This document shows, piece by piece, positions 26,897 through 35,362 of a stretch of DNA of 64,000 nt. The notes under the pieces were generated by a model, which made no database searches, was not told the DNA's origin, and saw only the letters and a program-made list of their open reading frames with translations. Each line of letters starts with the position of its first letter. The stretch's first letter is position 1. The position numbers were made by a program, and so were the translations under genes. Source of the DNA: Mycobacterium intracellulare ATCC 13950 (GTDB lineage: Bacteria; Actinomycetota; Actinomycetes; Mycobacteriales; Mycobacteriaceae); assembly GCF_000277125.1 (NCBI RefSeq), contig NC_016946.1, positions 2,170,001 through 2,234,000 of the forward strand, read 5' to 3'.

Positions 26897-28831
26897 ATGA
26901 ACGCGCGCGTCGAGCAGTTGGAGTTTCAGGCAGAGGCTCGGCAACTGCTGGATCTGATGGTCCACTCCGTCTACTCCAACAAGGACTCGTTCCTGCGGGA
27001 GCTGATCTCCAACGCCTCCGACGCGTTGGACAAGCTGCGGCTCGAAGCGTTCCGCAACAAGGACCTCGACGTCGACACCTCCGACCTGCACATCGAGATC
27101 GACGTCGACCACCAGGCGCGCACCCTGACCATCCGCGACAACGGCATCGGCATGACCCGCGCCGAAGTGGTCGACCTGATCGGGACGCTGGCCAAGTCGG
27201 GCACCGCCGAGCTGCGCCAGCAACTCCGCGAGGCCAAGAACGCCAAGAACGAGGCCGCGTCGGAGGAACTCATCGGCCAGTTCGGCATCGGCTTCTATTC
27301 GAGCTTCATGGTGGCCGACAAGGTCGAGCTGCTGACCCGTAAGGCCGGCGAGAGCGACGCCACCAAATGGGAATCGAGCGGCGAGGGCACGTACACGATC
27401 GAATCGATCGACGATGCGCCGCAGGGGACGTCGGTCATCCTGCACCTCAAGCCCGAAGACGCCGAGGACGAGCTGCACGACTACACCTCGGAGTTCAAGC
27501 TCCGGGGTCTGGTCAAGAAGTACTCCGACTTCATCGCCTGGCCCATCCGCATGCAGGTCGAGCGCCGGGAACCGGCCAGCGAGGAGGGCGGCGAGGAGAC
27601 CGTCACCATCGAGACCGAGACCCTCAACTCGATGAAGGCCCTGTGGGCCAGGCCCAAAGACGAGGTCTCCGAGGAGGAATACAAGGAGTTCTACAAGCAC
27701 ATCGCGCACGCCTGGGACGACCCGCTCGAGGTCATTGCGATGAAGGCCGAAGGCACCTTCGAATACCAGGCGCTGCTGTTCATTCCGTCGCACGCGCCGT
27801 TCGATCTGTTCAACCGCGACGCCCAGACCGGCATCCAGCTCTACGTCAAGCGCGTGTTCATCATGGGCGACTGCGATCAGCTCATGCCCGAATACCTGCG
27901 CTTCGTCAAGGGTGTGGTCGACGCGCAGGACATGTCGCTCAACGTTTCTCGCGAGATCCTGCAACAGGATCGGCAGATCAAAGCCATCCGGCGACGGTTG
28001 ACGAAGAAGGTCCTGTCCACCATCAAGGATCTGCAGTCCGAGCGCCCCGACGACTATCGGACCTTCTGGACCCAATTCGGCCGGGTCGTCAAGGAAGGTC
28101 TGCTGTCGGACTTCGACAACCAGGAGACGCTGCTGCAGATCTCCTCGTTCGCCTCGACGCACAGCGAGGAGGAAGCCACCACGCTCGCCCAGTACGTGGA
28201 GCGCATGAAGGACGGCCAGACGCAGATCTTCTACGCCACGGGGGAGACGCGTCAGCAGATCCTGAAGTCGCCGCACCTCGAGGCGTTCAAAGCCAAGGGC
28301 TACGAGGTGCTGCTGCTCACCGACCCGGTCGACGAGGTCTGGGTGGGAACGGTGACCGAATTCGACGGCAAGCCGCTGCAGTCGATCGCCAAGGGCGAGG
28401 TGGACCTGAGCGCCGAGGGCGACGAGAGCGAGGCCGAGCGCGAAGAGCAGCAGAAGGAATTCGCCGATTTGCTCGCCTGGATGAAGGACACCCTCGCCGA
28501 TCACGTCAAGGAGGTTCGGCTCTCCACTCGGCTCACCGACTCGCCCGCCTGCCTGATCACCGACGCGTTCGGGATCACGCCCGCGCTCGCGCGCCTCTAC
28601 CGCGCCTCGGGGCAGGACATCCCGGTGGGCAAGCGGATCCTCGAACTCAATCCGAACCACCCGCTGGTCACGGGCCTTCGCCAGGCACACCAGGACCGCA
28701 GCGACGACCCGTCCATCGCCGAGACCGCCGAATTGCTCTACGGCACAGCGCTTCTCGCCGAGGGCGGCGCGCTCGACGATCCGGCGCGGTTTGCCGAGAT
28801 GCTGGCCGATCGGTTGGCCCGCACGGTGTAG
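26897..28831 (+). CDS. htpG: Molecular chaperone HtpG (Hsp90)
   Basis: The 644-aa product is a full bacterial Hsp90. The GHKL ATPase domain has ELISNASDALDKLR (Glu35, Asn39), DNGIGM (81-86) and GQFGIGFYSSF (127-137). The middle domain carries the conserved arginine region SLNVSREILQQDRQIKAIRRR, and the C-terminal dimerisation domain ends in FAEMLADRLARTV. It is an ATP-dependent cytosolic chaperone for late folding of client proteins. The ribosome-binding site GAAAGGAG precedes ATG 26897. It corresponds to Rv2299c of M. tuberculosis. Confidence 0.98.
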   Translation: MNARVEQLEFQAEARQLLDLMVHSVYSNKDSFLRELISNASDALDKLRLEAFRNKDLDVDTSDLHIEIDVDHQARTLTIRDNGIGMTRAEVVDLIGTLAKSGTAELRQQLREAKNAKNEAASEELIGQFGIGFYSSFMVADKVELLTRKAGESDATKWESSGEGTYTIESIDDAPQGTSVILHLKPEDAEDELHDYTSEFKLRGLVKKYSDFIAWPIRMQVERREPASEEGGEETVTIETETLNSMKALWARPKDEVSEEEYKEFYKHIAHAWDDPLEVIAMKAEGTFEYQALLFIPSHAPFDLFNRDAQTGIQLYVKRVFIMGDCDQLMPEYLRFVKGVVDAQDMSLNVSREILQQDRQIKAIRRRLTKKVLSTIKDLQSERPDDYRTFWTQFGRVVKEGLLSDFDNQETLLQISSFASTHSEEEATTLAQYVERMKDGQTQIFYATGETRQQILKSPHLEAFKAKGYEVLLLTDPVDEVWVGTVTEFDGKPLQSIAKGEVDLSAEGDESEAEREEQQKEFADLLAWMKDTLADHVKEVRLSTRLTDSPACLITDAFGITPALARLYRASGQDIPVGKRILELNPNHPLVTGLRQAHQDRSDDPSIAETAELLYGTALLAEGGALDDPARFAEMLADRLARTV

Positions 28832-28900
28832 GCCGGGCTTGGGCGGCGGATGCCGAAGTTTTTCGGATTGAAACGCCGCGGGTGGGGATAATTAGGTCCC

Positions 28901-29116
28901 ATGGCTGAGTTCCGCGTCATCGACCCGCATGGGCGGGTGGTCGCGACGAAGAATTTCGCCAACGCCGAGGCCGCGCACGCATGGTTCGTCCACTCGGTCG
29001 GCGGCAACACCGAGCTGGGCTGGCGCATGGAGGTCAACGACGACGGGCAGTGGGCCTTCTTCGATGACACCGAAGGCTTTACCGCCCCGGTGAGCCGACG
29101 GCCGACGAAGCGCTGA
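28901..29116 (+). CDS. 71-aa conserved small protein of unknown function
   Basis: The frame encodes a 71-residue cytosolic-looking protein. A beta-strand start (MAEFRVIDPHGRVVATKNF) is followed by a helix (ANAEAAHAWFVHSV) and a second beta segment (WRMEVNDDGQWAFFDDTE), which looks like a compact two-layer fold. No motif is recognised. It sits 70 bp after htpG and 42 bp before an F420-type oxidoreductase on the same strand. Confidence 0.65.
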   Translation: MAEFRVIDPHGRVVATKNFANAEAAHAWFVHSVGGNTELGWRMEVNDDGQWAFFDDTEGFTAPVSRRPTKR

Positions 29117-29158
29117 ATCAACGATCGTCGCGCGCGGTCGGCCACGTAGGCTCCCACC

Positions 29159-30178
29159 ATGCATGTCGACGCGATGACGACGCCCCAGCCGCTCGCTCAA
29201 ATCGGCGAACTTGCCCGCCGGACCCAATCCGCCGGCTTCTCCGGTTTGTTGTTCACCGAGACGGGCCGCACCGCCTACCTGAACGCTGCGGTCGCGTCGC
29301 AGGCCGCGCCCGGTCTCGAGCTGTCCACGGGTGTCGCGGTGGCGTTCCCGCGCAGCCCCTTCGTCACCGCCGCCGCGGCGTGGGAACTGCAGGAAGCGAC
29401 CGAGGGAAAGTTCCGGCTGGGTTTGGGAACTCAGGTGCGCACCCACGTCGTGCGGCGCTACGGCACGGCCTTCGAACGGCCCGGGCCGCGGCTGCGTGAC
29501 TACCTGCTCGCCGTGAAGGCGTGTTTCGCGGCCTTTCGCTCCGGGACGCTCGACCACCACGGCGACTTCTACGATCTCGACTTCATCACCCCGCAGTGGA
29601 GCCCGGGACCCATCGGCGCTCCCGACCCGAAAGTCGATATCGCGGCGGTGAATCCGTGGATGCTGCGGATGGCCGGCGAGGTGGCCGACGGGGTGCACGT
29701 CCACCCGATCGGCGAACCGGGATACCTGGCCCGCCACGTCCTGCCGACGGTCGCCGAAGGGGCGGCCAAGGCCGGGCGTTCGGTGTCGGACCTCGCGATC
29801 ATCGTGCCCGTCATGACGATCGTCGGTGACAGCGACGAGGAGCGCGACAAGCAGCGCGAAGTCGTGCGCGCCAGCATGGCGTTCTACGGAAGCACGCCCA
29901 ACTACGCGTTCATCTGGGACGAGGCCGGTTTCGAGGGCACGACCGCCCGGATCCGGGAGAAACAAAAGGCCGGAGACTTCGCCGGCATGGCCGCCCAGGT
30001 CAGCGACGACCACATCGCCGTCTTCGCCACCGAGTCCAGCTGGGACGGCCTGGCCGACGCGTTGACCGACAAATACGCCGGCATGGCAACGCGTTTGGTG
30101 ATGTACAACTCCGTGGCCGACCAGGACCGCTTCGAGCGCTACGGCGAGGTGGCGCGGCGGATACGGCACCGCCAATAG
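29159..30178 (+). CDS. LLM class F420-dependent oxidoreductase (TIGR03617-like)
   Basis: The 339-aa TIM-barrel protein is of the luciferase-like monooxygenase superfamily, F420 branch: MHVDAMTTPQPLAQIGELARRTQSAGFSGLLFTE, GVAVAFPRSPFVTAAAAWELQEATEGKFRLGLGTQVRTHVVRRYG, then AGEVADGVHVHP. Cofactor (F420 versus FMN) and substrate cannot be read from the sequence; F420 is inferred from family membership in mycobacteria. Cytosolic. Confidence 0.9.
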   Translation: MHVDAMTTPQPLAQIGELARRTQSAGFSGLLFTETGRTAYLNAAVASQAAPGLELSTGVAVAFPRSPFVTAAAAWELQEATEGKFRLGLGTQVRTHVVRRYGTAFERPGPRLRDYLLAVKACFAAFRSGTLDHHGDFYDLDFITPQWSPGPIGAPDPKVDIAAVNPWMLRMAGEVADGVHVHPIGEPGYLARHVLPTVAEGAAKAGRSVSDLAIIVPVMTIVGDSDEERDKQREVVRASMAFYGSTPNYAFIWDEAGFEGTTARIREKQKAGDFAGMAAQVSDDHIAVFATESSWDGLADALTDKYAGMATRLVMYNSVADQDRFERYGEVARRIRHRQ

Positions 30179-30222
30179 CGTTACGGCGGAAGGCTATCGG
30201 GGCCGCCGAGCAGCGGAATCCG

Positions 30223-30966
30223 CTACTGTTTGTCGACCTTCGCGGCGATCTGATTGGCGATGTTGACGCCGAGGTCCCCGACATCCTTGCGGCACACGTC
30301 GACGTCGATGACGACGTTGCGGCGGGCGGTCAGCGCCCGCTGACAGGGCATCGTGACGTTCGTGCCGTCCCCGTTGACGGTCACGATCACCGACGTGCTC
30401 AGCACCCCATTGGCGTTGGACACCTGCCCCACCTTCCACTGAAGCTCGGGGTGGGTGCCGTCGGCGGGGACGGTGTCCTGGCGGTTGGCGCAGGCGGGCC
30501 AGCGCTGAGATGACGTGGAGAAGAAGGCGTTCGCCTGCTCGGGGGAGGGATACAACACCACGAACTGGTAGACGTCGGGGCTTTCCAATTGGTTGCCGCG
30601 GGGAGGCGTCGGTGCAATGTCGTGGTAGCCGTACACGCCGGTGCTTCCGCTGTCGGCGTATTCGGACACCAACCCGGCATGGATCGTGTACTTGCATTCG
30701 GGCGGAAAGGTGTAGTCGGTGCGGTGCACCGGGTCCTCGCCGAGGTTGGTGAACGGCGGGTCGCTCGTCGTTCCCCGGGTGCCCAGCGCGCTGTCGATGT
30801 CGTCGGGGCTGAGCATCAGGTCGGGCAGCGCGGCCTTCGCGAGGGGAGTCTTGGGCGACGCCGTGGTGGTCGTGCTCGACGACGCCGCGGTGTCGCCTGC
30901 GCTGCTGTCACCGCACCCGGCGACCAGTAGCCCGGCGACGGCGACGGCGGCAGTTAGCTGGCGCAT
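30223..30966 (-). CDS. Lipoprotein with PknH-like extracellular sensor domain
   Basis: The 247-aa protein has a lipobox (LLVAGC, Cys18), a Ser/Thr-rich linker and a C-terminal domain of the PknH-sensor type found in mycobacterial kinases and LppH-like lipoproteins. Landmarks are LMLSPDDIDSALG, DYTFPPECKYT, YQFVVLYPSPEQANAFFSTSSQRWPAC and a terminal MPCQRALTARRNVVIDVDVCR with paired cysteines. AGGAAGG precedes ATG 30966. It is exported and acylated; the ligand is unknown. It is not adjacent to any kinase gene. Confidence 0.88.
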   Translation of the reverse strand: MRQLTAAVAVAGLLVAGCGDSSAGDTAASSSTTTTASPKTPLAKAALPDLMLSPDDIDSALGTRGTTSDPPFTNLGEDPVHRTDYTFPPECKYTIHAGLVSEYADSGSTGVYGYHDIAPTPPRGNQLESPDVYQFVVLYPSPEQANAFFSTSSQRWPACANRQDTVPADGTHPELQWKVGQVSNANGVLSTSVIVTVNGDGTNVTMPCQRALTARRNVVIDVDVCRKDVGDLGVNIANQIAAKVDKQ

Positions 30967-31076
30967 GGTGGGTGCCCTTCCTGCTTGAGCCGACTCCTCA
31001 GGGGTCGTTTGCGGTGGAGCATACGACAGCACTGGCCGCGGCGCGCCGGTTCGGCGCGAAGCGCTATCTTCGCGGG

Positions 31077-31445
31077 GTGTCCGCAGTGAACTTCGCGTCC
31101 GTCGCGCCGATCGTCCCCGTTCGGAATCTCGATGTCGCCCTGGACCGCTACCGGCGGCTCGGGTTCGACGCCCGCGCATACGACGGCCCGGACCGCTACG
31201 GCTTCGTCGACCGCGGGTCGGTGTCGCTGCACCTCACCGAGTGGGACGAACACGACCCGTTGCGCACCGCCGCGAGCGTGTACTTCTACGTCAGCGACGC
31301 CGACGCGCTGCACGCCGAGTGGTCCGCGCTGGAGAATCTCGAGGGCCGCTTGATCGCGCCGCAGGACACGCCCTACGGATTGCGGGAGTTCGCCTATGTC
31401 GATCCCGACGGCACCGCCCACCGGGTCGGCTCGCCCCTGACCTGA
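31077..31445 (+). CDS. VOC-family (glyoxalase/bleomycin-resistance-like) protein
   Basis: The 122-aa protein has one VOC module: ASVAPIVPVRNLDVALDRYRRLGFDARAYDGPDRYGFVDRG, VSLHLTEWDEHD, SVYFYVSDADALHAEWSAL, LREFAYVDPDGTAHRVGSPL. The layout resembles bleomycin-resistance dimers. Whether it binds metal or drug is unknown. GTG 31077 is preferred; a longer frame from 30972 overlaps the lipoprotein promoter. Confidence 0.82.
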   Translation: MSAVNFASVAPIVPVRNLDVALDRYRRLGFDARAYDGPDRYGFVDRGSVSLHLTEWDEHDPLRTAASVYFYVSDADALHAEWSALENLEGRLIAPQDTPYGLREFAYVDPDGTAHRVGSPLT

Positions 31446-31520
31446 TCTTTGGCCGTCGCGCCGGCTTCGTGGCGCAGTGGTCACAGGCGCAACACGCGTC
31501 CCTCCGCCGGGCGACAGACG

Positions 31521-31617
31521 AAATGCCCACCTCCGAGCGACAATCCGAGCGGGAGCGGCGGGACACCGGCCCAACACCGGACCACCCCGCGCGGTTGTCG
31601 CTCGGAGGTGGGCATTT
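31521..31617. repeat. Large perfect inverted repeat (23-bp arms, 51-base loop)
   Basis: AAATGCCCACCTCCGAGCGA plus CAA (31521-31543) is repeated as its exact complement at 31595-31617. The loop is GC-rich. It lies between the convergent VOC and DoxX-like genes and may serve as a terminator or be a small non-autonomous repeat element. No coding capacity was seen in this 250-bp gap. Confidence 0.7.
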
Positions 31618-31697
31618 GCGGTCATCCTCCCCGGGCGGCGCCAAAGCTCCCTACGTGACGGCCGTGGTCAACAAGCGGTGATGCCGAGACGCGCGCG

Positions 31698-32090
31698 TCA
31701 GCTCTCGCGCCGGATCCTGAGCGCGGTGGTGATCATGGGAATCTGCAGCGGCAGCCGGGCCAGGGCGACGATCCGCATCGCCCACGGCTTGTCCCACCAC
31801 AACCGGACCATGTTGACGTTGCCCGGGAAGACCCCGACGAACAGGGCGACGGCGGCCAGCGCGGCGGTTCGCCGGGTGCGTCGCGGCACCAGCAGCGCCC
31901 CGATCGCCAGCTCGGCCACTCCCGACCCGTAGGTGTACAGCCGCGGGCTGCCGGGCAGTTCGACGGGGATGATCGAGTCGAACGGTTTGGGCGCCACGAA
32001 GTGCAGGGTGCCGATGCCGAGCAGCATCGCCGCGACGCGGAAGGCGAGTTGCTGGGTGGCGTCAGGGCCGGCGAGGGGTCTCGTTGTCAT
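31698..32090 (-). CDS. DoxX-like small membrane protein
   Basis: The 130-aa protein has four hydrophobic segments (AFRVAAMLLGIGTLHFV, YTYGSGVAELAIGALLV, TAALAAVALFVGVFPG, VALARLPLQIPMITTAL), the DoxX/DoxX-like topology. It also has the motif FVAPKPFDSIIP. ATG 32090 starts just after the promoter region shared with no other gene. Possible roles in redox or membrane-quinone chemistry are inferred from the family only. Confidence 0.75.
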   Translation of the reverse strand: MTTRPLAGPDATQQLAFRVAAMLLGIGTLHFVAPKPFDSIIPVELPGSPRLYTYGSGVAELAIGALLVPRRTRRTAALAAVALFVGVFPGNVNMVRLWWDKPWAMRIVALARLPLQIPMITTALRIRRES

Positions 32091-32119
32091 GGAGACATTG
32101 TGCCCATGGCGGCCACTGC

Positions 32120-33250
32120 CTACGCGCGGTCGGCGTCGGTGTAGCGGATGATGCCGCGAATGTTGCGCCCCTCGAGCATGTCGCGATAGCCGTCGTTGAT
32201 ATGCTCGAGGGTGTACTCGCGCGTGACCATGTCGTCGAGATTGAGCTGCCCTAGCTTGTACAACTCGAGGATCGCCGGGATGTCGTACTGGGGATTGCCG
32301 CCACCAAAAATGCTGCCCTGCAAGCTCTTCTGCAGCAGCGAGAGCCCGGCGAGGTTGAGGGTGACATCGTTGGCCATCACGCTGGCCATGCCGGTGAGGC
32401 AACATACTCCGCCCTTGGCCGTCAGCCCCATCCACGACTCGACGTCTTTGCCCTCCACGTGGCCCACGGTGACGATTACCTTGCGGCACATCATGCCTCG
32501 CGTCGCCTCGGCAATGCCGGCCGCGGCGTTGCCCACGTCCGCGAAAGCCGCTGTGGCGCCGAACTTGAGCGCCTGCTCGCGCTTCCATTCGTAGGGATCG
32601 ACGGCGAATATCCGTCGGGCCCCGGCGATGCGGGCGCCCTGCAGCGCCGCGACGCCGACGCCGCCGATGCCGATGACAGCGACGTCCTCACCCGGTGCGA
32701 CCGCCGCGCTGCGCACCGCCGAGCCGTAGCCGGTGGTCACCCCGCAGCCCACCAGGCAGGCCACGTCGAACGGGATCGCGGGATCGATTTTGACCACCGA
32801 GGTCTGGTGCACCACCGCGTACGGCGCGAACGTCCCCAGCAGTGACATCGGGATGACGTCGCGGCCCCGCGCGGTGACCCGAAACGATCCGTCGAACACC
32901 GATTGACCCGACAGCAATCCCATGCCCAGGTCGCACAGGTTGCGCAGCCCGGTCTGGCACGGCGTGCACTTGCCGCAGGAGGGGATGAACGACATGACCA
33001 CGTGGTCGCCGACGGCTAGGTGCTCGACGCCGTCGCCGACCTCGGTGATGATCCCGGCGCCCTCGTGCCCGCCGAGCACCGGGAAGCAGGGGATGGGGAA
33101 GTCACCGGTCAGCAGGTGGTGGTCGGAGTGGCACAACCCGGCCGTCTCCAACTGGACCGTCACCTCGCCGGGGCGGGGATCGCCGATCTCGATCTCGTCG
33201 ATCACCCAGGGTTCGTTGAGATCCCAGATCAGGGCGCCTTTGGTTTTCAA
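32120..33250 (-). CDS. NDMA-dependent-type zinc alcohol dehydrogenase
   Basis: The 376-aa medium-chain dehydrogenase has GLCHSDHHLLTGDFP and LGGHEGAGIITEVGDGV (catalytic zinc site) and CGKCTPCQTGLRNLC (structural zinc cysteines). The Rossmann motif VIGIGGVGVAALQGA is present, and the sequence resembles the TIGR03989 family of mycofactocin- or NDMA-linked enzymes, in which NAD is non-exchangeable. TTG 33250 (LKTKGALIWDLNEPW, the usual family N-terminus) has GGAGG eight bases upstream. ATG 33301 would add 17 residues without homology. It is divergent from the thiolase gene across two palindromes. Confidence 0.9.
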   Translation of the reverse strand: MKTKGALIWDLNEPWVIDEIEIGDPRPGEVTVQLETAGLCHSDHHLLTGDFPIPCFPVLGGHEGAGIITEVGDGVEHLAVGDHVVMSFIPSCGKCTPCQTGLRNLCDLGMGLLSGQSVFDGSFRVTARGRDVIPMSLLGTFAPYAVVHQTSVVKIDPAIPFDVACLVGCGVTTGYGSAVRSAAVAPGEDVAVIGIGGVGVAALQGARIAGARRIFAVDPYEWKREQALKFGATAAFADVGNAAAGIAEATRGMMCRKVIVTVGHVEGKDVESWMGLTAKGGVCCLTGMASVMANDVTLNLAGLSLLQKSLQGSIFGGGNPQYDIPAILELYKLGQLNLDDMVTREYTLEHINDGYRDMLEGRNIRGIIRYTDADRA

Positions 33251-33273
33251 CGGGGAGGCCTCCTGAACGTGTA

Positions 33274-33350
33274 CTAACCGCTTAATTGTTAGCGCGGTCA
33301 CAGACCGGCCCCCACCGAACTTAGACCAATACTATTGTCTATACAGTATT
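33274..33350. promoter_or_regulatory. Two palindromes in the divergent adh/thiolase promoter
   Basis: CTAAC-N9-GTTAG lies at 33274-33292 and AATACT-N11-AGTATT at 33328-33350. Both lie in the divergent gap of about 150 bp between the alcohol dehydrogenase and thiolase genes, which is unusually AT-rich for this genome. They look like two TetR-size operators coordinating the pair. No regulator gene is adjacent. Confidence 0.4.
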
Positions 33351-33401
33351 TGAAACGATTCGCCGCGACTGAACGCCGCCAGACCGCTCGAGGTTGAAAA
33401 C

Positions 33402-34577
33402 ATGGGTACACCCGTCATCGTTGGAGCCGTCCGAACGGCGATCGGCCGTTCCTTCAAGGGGACGCTGGTCAACACGCCGCCCGAGACGCTGATCACCGCG
33501 GTGCTTCCCGAGGTGGTGCGCCGGTCCGGTGTGGACCCGGCCGCCATCGATGACATCATTTTCGCCGAATCCCATTACGGGGGCGGCGATCTCGCGCGGT
33601 ATGCGGCCACCGCGACCGGCCTCGAGCATGTCCCCGGTCAATCGGTCAACCGGCATTGCGCGGGCAGCCTCACCGCGATCGGCAACGCGGCGGCGCAGAT
33701 CGGTTCCGGCATGGAGCGGGTGCTGATCGCCGGCGGCGTGCAGTCGCTGTCGATGACGCCGCTGACCAACTGGCGCATCCCCGGACCCGAGCTGAAGTTC
33801 GAGGAGCGGTGGATGCCGCCGACGCACGTCGAGACGCCCGACGCGCCGGCCAAGGACATGTCGATCACGGTCGGCTGGAACACCGCCCAGACCGTCGGCA
33901 TCACGCGCGAAGAGATGGACGCGTGGGCGGCCCGCTCGCACCAGCGCGCCGTCGCGGCCCAGGACGCGGGCAAGTTCGTCGATGAGATCCTGCCCCTGAA
34001 GATTTCGCAGGCGGACGGTTCGGTCATCGAGTTCGCCGTCGACGAACACCCCCGCCGTGACACCACCGTCGAAAAGCTGGCCGGCCTCAAGGTATTGCAC
34101 CCCGAGATCGAGGGCTTCTCGATCACGGCGGGCAACAGCAGCGGCACCAACGACGCCGCGGCCGCGGTCGCCCTGGTCGACCGCGAGTACGCCGACGCGG
34201 AGAAGCTCAACGTGATGGGCACGGTCAGGGCGTGGGCCGCCGCGGGCGTGCCGCCACGGGACTGCGGCCTGGGTGCGGTCAAGGTCATCGGAAAGGTGTT
34301 GCAGCGCGCCGGGTTGTCGCCCGGCGACGTGGCGCTGTGGGAGATCAACGAGGCGTTCGCGTCCGTGCCGATCGCGGCGTGCCGGGAATACGGCCTCGAC
34401 GAGGAGAAGGTGAACTTCTCCGGTAGCGGCTGCAGCCTGGGCCACCCGATCGCGGCCTCCGGCGCGCGCATGGTGACCACGCTGGCCTACGAGCTGGCCC
34501 GCCGCGGCGGCGGCATCGGCGTCGCGGCGATGTGCGCCGGCGGCGGCCAGGGCGGCGCTGTCGTCATCGAGGTCTAG
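33402..34577 (+). CDS. Thiolase family acetyl-CoA acetyltransferase
   Basis: The 391-aa product has the complete thiolase catalytic set: nucleophile Cys86 in SVNRHCAGS, His348 in GCSLGHPIAASGARM, and Cys378 in AMCAGGGQGGA, with the NEAF motif EINEAFASVPIA. It catalyses thiolytic cleavage of 3-ketoacyl-CoA or the reverse condensation. Whether it serves fatty acids or a cyclic side chain is unknown. The divergent alcohol dehydrogenase suggests both belong to one degradation route (inference). Confidence 0.93.
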   Translation: MGTPVIVGAVRTAIGRSFKGTLVNTPPETLITAVLPEVVRRSGVDPAAIDDIIFAESHYGGGDLARYAATATGLEHVPGQSVNRHCAGSLTAIGNAAAQIGSGMERVLIAGGVQSLSMTPLTNWRIPGPELKFEERWMPPTHVETPDAPAKDMSITVGWNTAQTVGITREEMDAWAARSHQRAVAAQDAGKFVDEILPLKISQADGSVIEFAVDEHPRRDTTVEKLAGLKVLHPEIEGFSITAGNSSGTNDAAAAVALVDREYADAEKLNVMGTVRAWAAAGVPPRDCGLGAVKVIGKVLQRAGLSPGDVALWEINEAFASVPIAACREYGLDEEKVNFSGSGCSLGHPIAASGARMVTTLAYELARRGGGIGVAAMCAGGGQGGAVVIEV

Positions 34578-34628
34578 CGGCGATCGCGAGGGCGGCACAG
34601 CGGGTCGCCGCCATCAGGTCTAGGGGCG

Positions 34629-35258
34629 TCAGTTACAGAACGTGTAGCCGATGAACTGGGTGCCGCGCGTGTCGCCGCTGGCGTAGTTGGCGAAGTGCAC
34701 GGCCGGTTTTCCGTCGTACTGCGTGTTCATCTGCTGCACGGACGGTGGCGGGACGTCTTTGGGGAAGGCCAGGATCATGTCGGCGAAGATCTCCAGGCCG
34801 GCCTGGCAGATGGCTTCGCGCCGGGGGGGCTGTGGATTCCACGCGTGCACCACCACCGGCTCGGTCAGCTGAGATCCCGTGGCGCAATTCGGGTCGCAGA
34901 GCTTGAACACGGCCGTGCCGGTCCCGTCGGCGCCCTGCGGTCCCCAGGAGCTCCACGACATGTCCTGCAGCGCAACCGCCACGCTGGCGCACCCCAGAAC
35001 GTTGAGCTTCTTGGGACGCGCGACCGGAGGGACGGACGGGTTGTAGCAGCCGGGGATGGCGAAGCTCTCCGGTGCCGACGGCGGTGGGCTGGTGGTGGGA
35101 CCCGTCGCGCTGTGGTTGCCTTCGGTTACGCGCACCCCCACGACGGCCAAAACCCCGACCAGCACGACCGCCGCGATGCCGATCGCGATCAAACGCCCCC
35201 GCGAGATGTGCCGCAACCGCCTCGATGTAGGGACGTTGGCGTTGCCGCTCACAACCAC
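34629..35258 (-). CDS. Membrane-anchored extracytoplasmic protein of unknown function
   Basis: The 209-aa protein has a short basic N-terminus (SRRLRHISRGR) and one transmembrane helix (about 22-43, LIAIGIAAVVLVGVLAVVGV). A Pro/Ser/Thr linker then leads to an external domain with seven cysteines (IPGCYNP, NVLGCASV, KLCDPNCATG, EAICQAG, YTFCN). The start is GTG 35258, with GTG 35252 also possible. Disulfide-bonded envelope protein; no family recognised. It is divergent from cysQ. Confidence 0.75.
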   Translation of the reverse strand: MVVSGNANVPTSRRLRHISRGRLIAIGIAAVVLVGVLAVVGVRVTEGNHSATGPTTSPPPSAPESFAIPGCYNPSVPPVARPKKLNVLGCASVAVALQDMSWSSWGPQGADGTGTAVFKLCDPNCATGSQLTEPVVVHAWNPQPPRREAICQAGLEIFADMILAFPKDVPPPSVQQMNTQYDGKPAVHFANYASGDTRGTQFIGYTFCN

Positions 35259-35362
35259 CAGATTACGGACCAGTTTCTGGTCGGGGGTGGCAACCCGCGA
35301 TGGCTTCTCAGGGTAAAGTTGGTCATCGCTGCCAACTTATTGAGGATTCCGTGGAGGCGCCG

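Noticed and set aside
26801..28690. Minus-strand open frame of 629 codons opposite htpG
   Set aside because: The sense strand is an unmistakable full-length Hsp90; the antisense product has no motif or credible start signal.
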